Shown here: in pieces, positions 27,891 through 36,224 of the stretch | How the letters are laid out: every line of letters begins with the position of its first letter | Position numbering within the stretch: the first letter of the stretch is position 1 | Assembly (NCBI RefSeq): GCF_018613755.1 | Contig: NZ_JAGGPP010000008.1 | Span: 454,265-518,264, forward strand | Direction of reading: 5' to 3' | Source: Arthrobacter sp. ISL-72 | GTDB taxonomy: Bacteria; Actinomycetota; Actinomycetes; Actinomycetales; Micrococcaceae | DNA: 64,000 nt | The notes under the pieces: model-generated | Seen by the model: only the letters and a program-made list of their open reading frames with translations | The model's database searches: none | Told to the model about the DNA's origin: nothing | Translations under genes and position numbers: made by a program

Positions 27891-28988
27891 ATGCGAATGA
27901 TTGGTAAAGCAGGAAAGGCAGCAGCAATAGCTGCCATCGCGGCACTGGCGCTGACGGCCTGCGGCCGCGCCGAATCCCCCACCCCCGGAGGAACCGCCGG
28001 AGGCGAGGCGTTCCCCAAGGACTCCTCGATCGGCGTCGCGCTCCCCCAGAAGACCAGCGAAAACTGGGTGCTGGCCGAGAAGCTGTTCAATGACGGCCTG
28101 AACGGAGCTGGCTTCAAGGCTGACGTGCAATTCGCCAACGCTGGCGTGTCCGAGCAGCAGAACCAGATCAGCGCCATGGTCACCAAGGGTGCCAAGGTCA
28201 TCATCGTCGGTGCCATCGACGGCGCCCAACTGGGCACGCAGCTCAAGCAGGCCAAGGACGCCGGCGCGACGATCATCGCCTACGACCGCCTGCTCCTGAA
28301 CACGGAGAACGTGGACTACTACGTGGCCTACGACAACTTCAAGGTGGGTGAACTCCAGGGCCAGGCGCTGCTGGAAGGACTCAAGGCCAAGAAGGCGTCC
28401 GGTCCCTACAACATCGAACTGTTCGCAGGTTCCCCCGACGATGCCAACGCGAGGGTCTTCTTCGACGGCGCCATGAGTGTACTAAAGCCGAAGATCGACG
28501 ACGGCACCCTCAAGGTGCTTTCCGGCCAGACGTCCTTCGAACAGGCCGTAACCCAGGCTTGGAAGAGCGAAAACGCCCAGAGGCGCGCCGATACCCTCCT
28601 CGCGGGCAGCTACGGCTCGGCCTCCCTGGACGGTGTGCTGTCCCCGAATGACCTTCTGGCCCGCGCAATCATGACCTCTGTCAAGGCCGCAGGCAAGCCG
28701 GTTCCGGTCATCACGGGTCAGGACTCCGAGGTTGAGTCAGTCAAGTCCATCATGGCCGGCGAGCAGTACTCCACCATCAACAAGGACACCCGCAAGCTCG
28801 TTGAGCACGCGATCACCATGGTCAAGGACATCCAGGCCGGCAAGACCCCCGAGATCAACGACGACAAGTCCTACAACAACAAGGTCAAGACCGTTCCGGC
28901 CTACCTGCTGGAGCCGGTCATCGTCACGAGCGCCAACGTCAAGACGGCCTACGTCGACGATCCGGTACTCGGACCGATCACCAAGTAG
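27891..28988 (+). CDS. sugar-binding lipoprotein (ChvE/XylF-like)
   Basis: A 365-residue periplasmic-binding-protein-fold lipoprotein. The signal peptide ends in the lipobox LTAC (ALALTACGRAE), so Cys is lipid-anchored outside the membrane. The domain resembles Peripla_BP_4 proteins of the ChvE/XylF group (SIGVALPQKTSENWVLAE, QISAMVTKGAKVIIVGAIDG, IIAYDRLLLNTENVDYYVAYDN). It captures a sugar for the upstream permease/ATPase; a xylose/arabinose/galactose-class ligand is plausible but not provable here. It is last in the operon, before a strong terminator. Confidence 0.95.
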   Translation: MRMIGKAGKAAAIAAIAALALTACGRAESPTPGGTAGGEAFPKDSSIGVALPQKTSENWVLAEKLFNDGLNGAGFKADVQFANAGVSEQQNQISAMVTKGAKVIIVGAIDGAQLGTQLKQAKDAGATIIAYDRLLLNTENVDYYVAYDNFKVGELQGQALLEGLKAKKASGPYNIELFAGSPDDANARVFFDGAMSVLKPKIDDGTLKVLSGQTSFEQAVTQAWKSENAQRRADTLLAGSYGSASLDGVLSPNDLLARAIMTSVKAAGKPVPVITGQDSEVESVKSIMAGEQYSTINKDTRKLVEHAITMVKDIQAGKTPEINDDKSYNNKVKTVPAYLLEPVIVTSANVKTAYVDDPVLGPITK

Positions 28989-29015
28989 TCCGCGCTTAGG
29001 CGCCTGCAAGCCGGG

Positions 29016-29058
29016 AGCCCCGGCCCGCCCGAGGAGGGCGGGCCGGGGCTTTTCGTTT
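29016..29058 (+). terminator. intrinsic terminator of the sugar ABC operon
   Basis: A perfect 15-bp GC-rich inverted repeat (arms 29016-29030 and 29036-29050) with a GAGGA loop is followed by TTTTCGTTT, ending just before the copper promoter. Confidence 0.93.
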
Positions 29059-29063
29059 GGTGC

Positions 29064-29092
29064 TTGACGTGAATACCCCCCAGGGGTATATC
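29064..29092 (+). promoter_or_regulatory. copper-responsive promoter with CsoR-like operator
   Basis: TTGACG (29064-29069) and TATATC (29087-29092) are 17 bp apart. The spacer and -10 contain ATACCCCCCAGGGGTAT (29073-29089), the G/C-tract palindrome flanked by AT that CsoR/RcnR repressors recognise. The ATG at 29100 follows the -10 by 7 bases, so the mRNA should be leaderless. CsoR itself is not in the window. Confidence 0.8.
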
Positions 29093-29099
29093 TTGAGGC

Positions 29100-31163
29100 A
29101 TGCAAGATCACGCAAACCATCACGTCCACCACCCGATGTCAAACAGCGGGGACGGCGACCACACCGTACACACGCACGGACAGCATGCCGGTCACAGCAC
29201 TGCCATGTTCAAGGACCGGTTCTGGCTGGCCCTGGCCCTGTCCGTGCCCGTGGTCTATTTCAGCCCGATGGTGGGTCACCTGCTGAACTACCACGTTCCG
29301 GTGTTCCCGGGATCGGTTTGGATTCCGCCGGCGCTGGGGACGGTGATTTTCTTGTACGGCGGCCAGCCGTTCCTGGCCGGTGGGCTGCGCGAACTGAAGA
29401 ACCGCACACCCGGGATGATGCTGCTGATCGGCATGGCCATCACCGTCGCTTTTGCAGCATCCTGGGTGACAAGCCTGGGCATCGGCGGGTTCGACCTGGA
29501 TTTCTGGTGGGAGCTTGCTTTGCTGGTGGCCATCATGCTGCTGGGCCACTGGATCGAAATGCGGGCGCTCGGGTCCGCGCAGGGCGCACTCGATGCGCTG
29601 GCTGCACTGCTGCCGGATGAGGCAGAGCGCATCACGGATGCCGGCACGGAGACAGTGAGTGTTGCCGATCTCCGCACCGGTGATCTTGTCCTGGTCCGCT
29701 CCGGTGCACGGATGCCCGCCGACGGAACCGTGATCGGCGGGCAAGCGGCCTTCGACGAGGCCATGATCACCGGCGAATCCAAGACCGTGCTCCGTGCTGA
29801 AGGAGATGCCGTAGTGGCCGGGACGGTGGCCACCGACAACACGGTCAGGGTGAGGGTTACCGCCGTCGGCGATGACACCGCATTGGCAGGCATCCAGCGG
29901 CTCGTCGCGGAGGCGCAAGCCTCGTCGTCGAAGGCGCAGGCGCTGGCGGACCGTGCCGCCGCGTTCCTCTTTTACTTCGCAGCTGGCGCCGGCGTTATTA
30001 CGTTCGTCGCCTGGACGCTGATGGGGAGCGTGCCGGAGGCCGTCACGCGCACCGTGACCGTGCTGGTCATCGCCTGCCCGCACGCGTTGGGCTTGGCCAT
30101 CCCGCTCGTCATCGCGATCTCCACCGAGCAGGCGGCCCGCGCCGGCGTGCTGATTAAGAACCGGATGGCGCTGGAGCGCATGCGGACCATCGACGTCGTG
30201 CTCTTCGACAAGACCGGCACCCTTACCAAGGGCGAACCGGAGCTCACCGGCGTCGTACCCGTCCAGGGCGGGAGCCGTGAGGAACTGCTGGCATTGGCCG
30301 CCGCCGTCGAGGCCGACAGCGAGCACCCCGTCGCCCGGGCAATCGTCGGCGCGGCCCGCGAACAGGGCTTGGACATCCCGCGGGCCACGGACTTCTCGGC
30401 CATGACCGGCCGCGGCGTCCGGGCCACCGTGGACGGGCGGAGCATCCACATCGGCGGACCTGCACTCCTGCGCGAACTCCGGGTTTCCGAGCCGGAATCG
30501 CTCAGCGAAGCCACCCGGACCTGGATCGACCGGGGCGCCGCCGTGCTCCACGTGGTGGACCAGGGCACCGTCCTGGGCGCGGTCAGCCTCGAAGATGCCA
30601 TCCGGAAAGAATCCCGGCAGGCTGTCACTGCGTTGCAGCACCGGGGCATCAAGGTGGCCATGATCACCGGCGACGCACGCCAGGTGGCCCGCACCGTCGG
30701 GGCGGCGCTGAACATCGACGAAGTCTTCGCCGAGGTGCTCCCAGCGGACAAGGACAAGAAGGTCGCTGAACTGCAAGGACGCGGCATGAAGGTCGCGATG
30801 GTCGGCGACGGCGTCAACGACTCCCCCGCCCTGGCCAGGGCGGAGGTGGGCATCGCGATCGGCGCGGGCACCGACGTCGCGATGGAATCGGCCGGCGTTG
30901 TCCTGGCCGGCAACGACCCCCGTGCGGTGCTCTCCATGGTTGACCTCTCCCGTGCCAGCTACCGCAAGATGTGGCAGAACCTCATCTGGGCCACCGCGTA
31001 CAACGTCCTGTCAGTTCCGCTGGCGGCGGGCGTCCTGGCCTTCGCCGGAGTGGTGCTGTCGCCTGCAGCCGGCGCCATCCTTATGTCCGCCTCCACCATC
31101 GTGGTCGCCTTGAACGCCCAGCTGCTGCGCCGGCTGAAACTGAACCCTCCCCAGGTACGTTGA
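29100..31163 (+). CDS. copper-type P1B ATPase (CopB-like, CPH motif)
   Basis: A 687-residue heavy-metal P-type ATPase. The N-terminal 33 residues are extremely His-rich (10 His), replacing the Cys-type metal-binding domains. Eight membrane helices include the CPH motif (VIACPHALGLAIPLV), characteristic of the CopB (P1B-3) group, and the cytoplasmic parts have DKTGTLTKG (phospho-Asp), EHPVARAI and GDGVNDSPALA. It should export copper across the plasma membrane. The CsoR-like promoter and the downstream His-rich and DUF305 genes support copper stress as the context. Cu(I) versus Cu(II) preference cannot be told. Confidence 0.95.
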   Translation: MQDHANHHVHHPMSNSGDGDHTVHTHGQHAGHSTAMFKDRFWLALALSVPVVYFSPMVGHLLNYHVPVFPGSVWIPPALGTVIFLYGGQPFLAGGLRELKNRTPGMMLLIGMAITVAFAASWVTSLGIGGFDLDFWWELALLVAIMLLGHWIEMRALGSAQGALDALAALLPDEAERITDAGTETVSVADLRTGDLVLVRSGARMPADGTVIGGQAAFDEAMITGESKTVLRAEGDAVVAGTVATDNTVRVRVTAVGDDTALAGIQRLVAEAQASSSKAQALADRAAAFLFYFAAGAGVITFVAWTLMGSVPEAVTRTVTVLVIACPHALGLAIPLVIAISTEQAARAGVLIKNRMALERMRTIDVVLFDKTGTLTKGEPELTGVVPVQGGSREELLALAAAVEADSEHPVARAIVGAAREQGLDIPRATDFSAMTGRGVRATVDGRSIHIGGPALLRELRVSEPESLSEATRTWIDRGAAVLHVVDQGTVLGAVSLEDAIRKESRQAVTALQHRGIKVAMITGDARQVARTVGAALNIDEVFAEVLPADKDKKVAELQGRGMKVAMVGDGVNDSPALARAEVGIAIGAGTDVAMESAGVVLAGNDPRAVLSMVDLSRASYRKMWQNLIWATAYNVLSVPLAAGVLAFAGVVLSPAAGAILMSASTIVVALNAQLLRRLKLNPPQVR

Positions 31164-31252
31164 AATCTGGGATGCAGCACTCGGCCGCGCCGGCAGCCCC
31201 GGTGGCGGGTAGCCTTGCACACAGAACGCCGGAAACGGATAGGAGGAACGAA

Positions 31253-31729
31253 ATGGCCGTAAGATCCAGCGGCGATGCCCTGACGTTCCTCCGGATGGTT
31301 TCACGCCGTGCCGGCCTGCTGGGCCTTATCCTGGCGATCACTGTCGGGATCCTCGGGATGCACGTCCTCGCCGCAGACCACTCCTCCCACGGGGGACATG
31401 GGGCCATCTCCGCGCAGCCGAGCCATGCCTCCCGTGCAGATCACGAGGCGGATCACGAGGCTGATCACGGGGCTGCCTCCAGCCACCACCCGGCAGATGT
31501 GCCCACTGCGACGGCGGAGTCCTGCAGCTTGGGTGATTGCGCTGCAAGGCATGCGATGACCGTCTCCTGCACCCCCTCCGCGAAAAAGGCCTCGCTCACT
31601 GCCCCGCTGCCCGGAAGCACCACCATCATCGTTCCGCCCGGCTACCGCTTCGGCGGACCCGTCACCGGGGACTACTGGTATCTGCCCGGTACGCCTTCGC
31701 CCCTCGAACTTTCAATCAGTAGAACGTAA
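31253..31729 (+). CDS. small His-rich membrane-anchored extracellular protein in the copper module
   Basis: A 158-residue protein with a single N-terminal hydrophobic helix (about 18-40), a middle His/Asp-rich stretch (HHxxH-like runs, HEADHEADHGAASSHHP), a CSLGDC cysteine pair and a C-terminal PPGYRFGGPVTGDYWYLPG. The hydrophobic helix near the start and the His/Cys content suggest it is exported and binds metal. It resembles small actinobacterial proteins of unknown function found near copper ATPases; I do not assign a family. The ATG at 31253 has AGGAGG upstream (31241-31246), unlike the leaderless ATPase. Confidence 0.8.
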   Translation: MAVRSSGDALTFLRMVSRRAGLLGLILAITVGILGMHVLAADHSSHGGHGAISAQPSHASRADHEADHEADHGAASSHHPADVPTATAESCSLGDCAARHAMTVSCTPSAKKASLTAPLPGSTTIIVPPGYRFGGPVTGDYWYLPGTPSPLELSISRT

Positions 31730-31898
31730 ACCCGGGCTCCCGCCGTGAGCGGTTGCCGCAGTCATCTGTTCCGCGCAGTCACCCGTCCGGCGCTCAAAGC
31801 ACGACGGCGTGCACACCGCGCACCTGAAACGCATCGCTGATGCGTGCCCCCTACGTTTTCGGCCGTCCGGCCGCTTGATCTTGAAGGACCTGATTTCG

Positions 31899-32549
31899 AT
31901 GAACAAGAAGCTACTGACCCTTTCCACCGCCGCCGTCGCCGCCGCCCTTGCCCTGGCCGGATGCGCCCCAAGTTCCGGGAATGGCATTTCCGGCATGGAC
32001 CACAGCAGCACCGCCCCGGCAAGCGGCACTGCCGGTTCCACTGACGGCAGCCCCACTGCGGCCGACGCGGAGCACAACGCAGCGGACACCATGTTTGCCC
32101 AGATGATGATCCCGCACCATGCCCAGGCTGTGGAGATGAGCGAGATGATGCTCAGCAAAGAGAACATCCCCGCCCCGGTGACCGAGCTGGCCACCAGGAT
32201 CAAAAAGGCCCAGGCGCCGGAAATCGAGACGATGACCGCCTGGCTCACCAGCTGGAACGAACCCACCGAGGCCCCGACCGGACACGACATGGCCTCCCAC
32301 AGCATGGCTTCCGGCATGGACGGCATGATGAGCGACGATGACCTGAAAAAGCTGGATGCGGCCCAGGGCACCGAAGCGGCCCGGCTCTTCCTCACCCAGA
32401 TGATCGCCCACCACGAAGGGGCTGTGGTTATGGCGGAGACTGAAGGAACCGACGGGAAGAACCCCGACGCCGTCGCCCTGGCCAAGATCATTGCGAGCTC
32501 CCAGGAAAAGGAAATCCAGGAAATGAAGGAATTGCTGGCAGCCCTCTGA
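31899..32549 (+). CDS. DUF305 lipoprotein, probable metal-binding
   Basis: A 216-residue lipoprotein with signal peptide ending LALAGCAPS (lipobox Cys) and a DUF305 domain with two similar halves, each containing an HH motif: MFAQMMIPHHAQAVEMS and FLTQMIAHHEGAVVMAE. Met and His clusters and MDHSST or MASGMDGMM-type runs are typical. DUF305 proteins are associated with copper or other metal stress but their mechanism is not settled. The start ATG at 31899 (MNKKLLTLS) was chosen because the longer frame upstream is not signal-like. It is the third gene of the copper module. Confidence 0.92.
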   Translation: MNKKLLTLSTAAVAAALALAGCAPSSGNGISGMDHSSTAPASGTAGSTDGSPTAADAEHNAADTMFAQMMIPHHAQAVEMSEMMLSKENIPAPVTELATRIKKAQAPEIETMTAWLTSWNEPTEAPTGHDMASHSMASGMDGMMSDDDLKKLDAAQGTEAARLFLTQMIAHHEGAVVMAETEGTDGKNPDAVALAKIIASSQEKEIQEMKELLAAL

Positions 32550-32692
32550 CGCCCCGCGGGTGCCCCGCGGGGCACCCGCGCACCCGCTTCACAGCGCAAA
32601 CATAGCTTCAGCCCGTCGTCCGCACAGCAGCGCGCACCACTGTGGGATCAGCAAGCCGGCCATCCCGTCCGGCCAGAGATCCTAGGAGTACC

Positions 32693-34141
32693 GTGAGCGT
32701 CCTCGCCCGAAGTGTAGGCAATGCCTTCAGAAACAAGGTCCGAACCGGGGCCGTGGTGGCAGTGTTGGCCGTGGCGATCGGCCTGGCCCTGTCCATGCTG
32801 GTGGCCAACCAGGCAGTCGCCGCCAAAGTCACCGAACTGAACGCATCCGTGGGCACCGTCCTGACCGTGAATCCGGCCGGCGGCCAGGGCTTCGAAGGCG
32901 GCGGCGAGCCGCTCACGGCCGAGCAGGCCGCCACCGCGGCCGCGGTGCAGAACGTCAGCTCCGTCGTCGGGACCAAGGCGCTGCGCCTCCGCAATGCCAC
33001 TGCGGCCGCAGCGCAGGCCGCAGCCGGCACGCCGGCCGCCGGCCCCGGCGGGGGCCAGGGCGGACCCGCCGGGCAGAACACCACAACGCTGACCACCAGC
33101 CTCACCGCCGCCGTCGACGCCGGAACCCTCGGCAACCGCAACCAGGCCGCAGAAGGAACCACCGGCAGCACCGGCACCACCCAGCCGGTCCGCAGCCTGC
33201 CGATCACCGCCACTGGCATCGGCGCTGAGGTGGACAGCACGGGCAAGGCCTTGTCCATCACCGAAGGCACCGGCCTGGGCGGCTACGCCGCGGCATCAAC
33301 CAACGCGCTCCTAGGCACCACACTCGCCGAAAAGAACGGCCTGAAGGTCGGCTCAACCTTCACCATCAATGACCAGACCTACACGGTTGCCGGCCTGTTC
33401 GACGCAGGCACCACCTTCGGCAACAACGCGCTGTACGTCACGCTTCCTGCCGCTCAGACGCTGGCCGAGCTGCCCGGCGAACTGTCCACGATGATCGTCA
33501 CAATCAACACCCTCGAAAACGTCGATTCCACCAAGACCGCGCTGCAGTCCGCACTCGGCACCGACAAGGCCGACGTCACCCAGGGTCAGAACCTCGAAAC
33601 CGCCGTCAGCTCGCTGGACAGCGTCAAGAACATCTCGTTCATCGCGTTCGTCGCGGCGCTGGGCACGGCTGGCCTGATCATCCTGCTGATCATGGTGATG
33701 CTGGTCCGCGAGCGCCGTCGTGAAATCGGTGTGCTCAAGGCGATCGGAGCCCCCAACCGCACCATCGGATTCCAGTTCGTCCTGGAGGCGCTGGTACTCG
33801 TTGCGCTCGGCAGTGTGGTTGGTGCCGCCGTCGCATCCTTCGCCAGCGGAGGCATCGCCTCCGCGCTGATCAGCTCCAACACCAGTACGACGACGACGGC
33901 AACCACCTGGCGCGGCATGCCCGGCGGGGCGGCCGGCTTCCCCGGGGGCGGCGCTGGTCTTCCCCAAGGGGGACCGTTCGGCGGGGCGTCCCAGCTGCTG
34001 ACCACCGTCACCGCGAGCGCCTCCCCCGGCGTGATCGCCACCGGCATCGCCGCAGTGTTCGGGGTGGCCATCATCGGAGCGCTGGTCCCGGCGCTCCTGA
34101 CAGCACGCATCCGTCCCATCGAAGTCCTCCGAGGAGAGTAG
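32693..34141 (+). CDS. MacB/FtsX-type ABC transporter permease
   Basis: A 482-residue permease with one N-terminal helix (about 13-35), a long extracytoplasmic domain and three C-terminal helices, the FtsX/MacB fold. The last third has VMLVRERRREIGVLKAIGAPNRTIGFQFVLEALVL, the conserved coupling-loop and MacB motif. A Gly/Pro-rich segment near residue 410 (RGMPGGAAGFPGGGAGLPQ) sits between helices. The GTG at 32693 follows TAGGAG (32683-32688). It is followed 2 bp later by its ATPase. Likely exports a peptide, lipid or toxic compound; there is no MacA-like adaptor in the window. Confidence 0.93.
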   Translation: MSVLARSVGNAFRNKVRTGAVVAVLAVAIGLALSMLVANQAVAAKVTELNASVGTVLTVNPAGGQGFEGGGEPLTAEQAATAAAVQNVSSVVGTKALRLRNATAAAAQAAAGTPAAGPGGGQGGPAGQNTTTLTTSLTAAVDAGTLGNRNQAAEGTTGSTGTTQPVRSLPITATGIGAEVDSTGKALSITEGTGLGGYAAASTNALLGTTLAEKNGLKVGSTFTINDQTYTVAGLFDAGTTFGNNALYVTLPAAQTLAELPGELSTMIVTINTLENVDSTKTALQSALGTDKADVTQGQNLETAVSSLDSVKNISFIAFVAALGTAGLIILLIMVMLVRERRREIGVLKAIGAPNRTIGFQFVLEALVLVALGSVVGAAVASFASGGIASALISSNTSTTTTATTWRGMPGGAAGFPGGGAGLPQGGPFGGASQLLTTVTASASPGVIATGIAAVFGVAIIGALVPALLTARIRPIEVLRGE

Positions 34142-34143
34142 CC

Positions 34144-34851
34144 ATGATCGAAGTCAAGAACCTCGTCCGCACCTTCAAGTCCGGCGACCGCACCATCAAA
34201 CCCGTCAACGACGTCAGCTTCGAACTCGAACAGGGCACGCTTGCCTCGATCGTGGGCAAGAGCGGCAGCGGCAAGAGCACGCTCCTGTCCCTGCTCGGCG
34301 CACTGGACAAGCCCACCAGCGGAGACGTCGTCGTGAACGGTGTCAGCCTGGCCAGCATGCCGGACGGCAAGCTGACCGAGTACCGGCGCCGGGACATCGG
34401 CTTCGTGTTCCAGCAGTTCAACCTGATCCCGAACCTGTCGGCCGTGGACAATGTCATGCTGCCGATGGAGTTCGCCGGAATCCGCAAGGCCGTCCGGCTG
34501 GCACGGGCCAAGGAACTGCTGGAGCAGGTGCAGCTGGATCCCGAGAAGCACATCCGCCGCATCAACCGTCTGTCCGGGGGCGAGCAGCAGCGGGTGGCGA
34601 TTGCCCGGGCACTGGCCAACGAGCCCAAGCTCATCCTGGCCGACGAGCCCACCGGCAACCTGGACGAGCAGACCGGGGAACACATCATCGAGCTCCTCAG
34701 TTCGCTTAGCCGCGACCACAACACCACCATCCTGGTGTCGACACATGACCGGCAGCTCGCCAACAAGACGGACCGGCGGTTCCGGCTGCAGCAGGGCCGC
34801 CTGACCGAAGATCCGGCCCGCACCCGGATCGCGGCAACAGCCCCGGCGTAG
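34144..34851 (+). CDS. MacB/LolD-type ABC ATPase
   Basis: A 235-residue ATPase of the MacB/LolD group: Walker A GKSGSGKST, Q-loop VFQQFNLIPNLSAVDNV, signature LSGGEQQRVAIARALANEP, Walker B LILADEPTGNLD and the H-loop VSTHDRQ. It starts 2 bp after the permease stop and drives that permease. Its substrate is unknown. Confidence 0.96.
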   Translation: MIEVKNLVRTFKSGDRTIKPVNDVSFELEQGTLASIVGKSGSGKSTLLSLLGALDKPTSGDVVVNGVSLASMPDGKLTEYRRRDIGFVFQQFNLIPNLSAVDNVMLPMEFAGIRKAVRLARAKELLEQVQLDPEKHIRRINRLSGGEQQRVAIARALANEPKLILADEPTGNLDEQTGEHIIELLSSLSRDHNTTILVSTHDRQLANKTDRRFRLQQGRLTEDPARTRIAATAPA

Positions 34852-34914
34852 GCGGTCAGCATGGCGTAGGTAGAGGGCATGGCGTAGGCGGGAGCCGAGG
34901 GAGGGCAATTTCCA

Positions 34915-34990
34915 ACCCTCTCTCAGCTCCTGCCGCTTTTTACGCGACGCTCCCTCACTTCCCGCCGGAATTTCCCAAACGCTCTCTCAC
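34915..34990. repeat. 32-bp-period direct-repeat array (first copy)
   Basis: Three copies of an ACGCTCTCTCAC-like core occur with a 32-bp period (about 34915, 34947 and 34979), separated by Pu/Py-rich segments such as TCCTGCCG. A related array with the same period is at 63785-63831. It lies in the 160-bp gap between the ABC ATPase gene and the Gfo/Idh/MocA gene. No coding function is apparent. Confidence 0.7.
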
Positions 34991-34998
34991 CCGGATGA

Positions 34999-35004
34999 GA
35001 GGAT
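34999..35004 (+). promoter_or_regulatory. -10 hexamer GAGGAT of a probable leaderless promoter
   Basis: GAGGAT is followed by GGCACA and the ATG of the oxidoreductase at 35011. It is weaker than the other examples because position 1 is G. Confidence 0.35.
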
Positions 35005-35010
35005 GGCACA

Positions 35011-36081
35011 ATGAGTGCCCCCATCGCGAAGCCGTGGCTGTTCAGCCAGTCCGATCAGGATCCCCGTTCCGCCACGGGAGCAACCCTGCGTTGGGGTGTG
35101 ATTGCCACGGGTGCAATTGCCCGGGCAGTCGCGCAGGACCTCGTCCTGCTCGCCGACGCCGAGCTGTATGCGGTCAGCTCGCGGAGCCCGGATCTGGCTG
35201 ACTCGTTCGCCGCCGAGTACGGCTTCGACAAAGCCTACGGTGATGACGACGGCGGGCGGGGCATTCACCGGCTGCTCGCCGACGACTCGGTGGACGTTGT
35301 GTATGTGGCAACGCCCCACGCCCAGCATTACGAAGTCGCCCTGGCCGCGTTGCAGGCAGGCAAGCACGTCCTGTGCGAAAAGGCGTTGACCATTAATGCG
35401 CGCGAGGCTGCAGAGCTCGTTGCCGTGGCGCGGTCAAAGAAGCTCTTTTTGATGGAGGCCATGTGGAGCCGGTTCCTGCCCAGCATGCAGCGGGCCTTCC
35501 AAATCGCGGGTTCCGGGGAACTCGGCACGGTTCAGTGGGTCACCGCAGACCTCGGATTTCCGGCGGTTTACTCCCCTACCGCCCGTCTCTGGGCCCGCGA
35601 CGACGGGGGCGGCGCACTCCTTGATCTGACCGTTTACCCGTTGCTGTGGGCGCTGGGAACCTTGGGCCTGCCGCAGACGGTCAGTGCCACAGGCACTTTG
35701 AACGACGACGGCGTGGACGCACAGAATGCCTTGACCCTCGGATACCACCATGGTGCGCAGGCCCAGCTGACGTCGTCCCTCATGGCCTTCGGGCCGCGGG
35801 CCGCCACCGTTGCCGGCAGCCTTGGCTACCTCCGAACCATCGGGTCGGTCAATAATCCGAAGGAAATCCTGGTCAGAATCGGCATGGAAGAACCGCGGAT
35901 TGAACGCTTCGATGTGGTTGGCCGCGGCTACACGTACGAGCTTCGCGAGGTCACCCGGTGCATCCAGCAGGGGCTCACCGAGAGCCCGGTAATGCCCCTC
36001 GAAGATTCCCTGAACGTGATGAGACTGTTCGACGGCGTCCGCGCGCAACTCGGTGTAACCTACCCGAATGATTCCCACTGA
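35011..36081 (+). CDS. Gfo/Idh/MocA-family oxidoreductase
   Basis: A 356-residue NAD(P)-dependent sugar or polyol oxidoreductase with N-terminal Rossmann motif GVIATGAIARAVAQDL, VDVVYVATPHAQHYEVALAAL, the catalytic-site CEKALTINAREA (EKA in place of EKP) and the C-terminal substrate domain (YSPTARLWARDDGGGALLD). The KP-to-KA change at the catalytic loop may alter activity, though Lys itself is kept. Substrate unknown. It appears monocistronic. Confidence 0.9.
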   Translation: MSAPIAKPWLFSQSDQDPRSATGATLRWGVIATGAIARAVAQDLVLLADAELYAVSSRSPDLADSFAAEYGFDKAYGDDDGGRGIHRLLADDSVDVVYVATPHAQHYEVALAALQAGKHVLCEKALTINAREAAELVAVARSKKLFLMEAMWSRFLPSMQRAFQIAGSGELGTVQWVTADLGFPAVYSPTARLWARDDGGGALLDLTVYPLLWALGTLGLPQTVSATGTLNDDGVDAQNALTLGYHHGAQAQLTSSLMAFGPRAATVAGSLGYLRTIGSVNNPKEILVRIGMEEPRIERFDVVGRGYTYELREVTRCIQQGLTESPVMPLEDSLNVMRLFDGVRAQLGVTYPNDSH

Positions 36082-36224
36082 CCCTCTCAAAGACGGCTCC
36101 GACGTCGGCGATCAATAATCCAGTTGCCGGAGTATTTACAGAAAACTCTGGACTCCCGCAATTGACCGTGGCTACGCTGTAGCCAATCGTCGATTTTTCG
36201 AGGAGCCCGTGGGGGGTGGTGCGC

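Noticed and set aside
34915..34990. Possible CRISPR because of a regular 32-bp period
   Set aside because: The segments between cores are themselves similar and there are only three units without cas genes; a second set at 63.8 kb has the same spacers.
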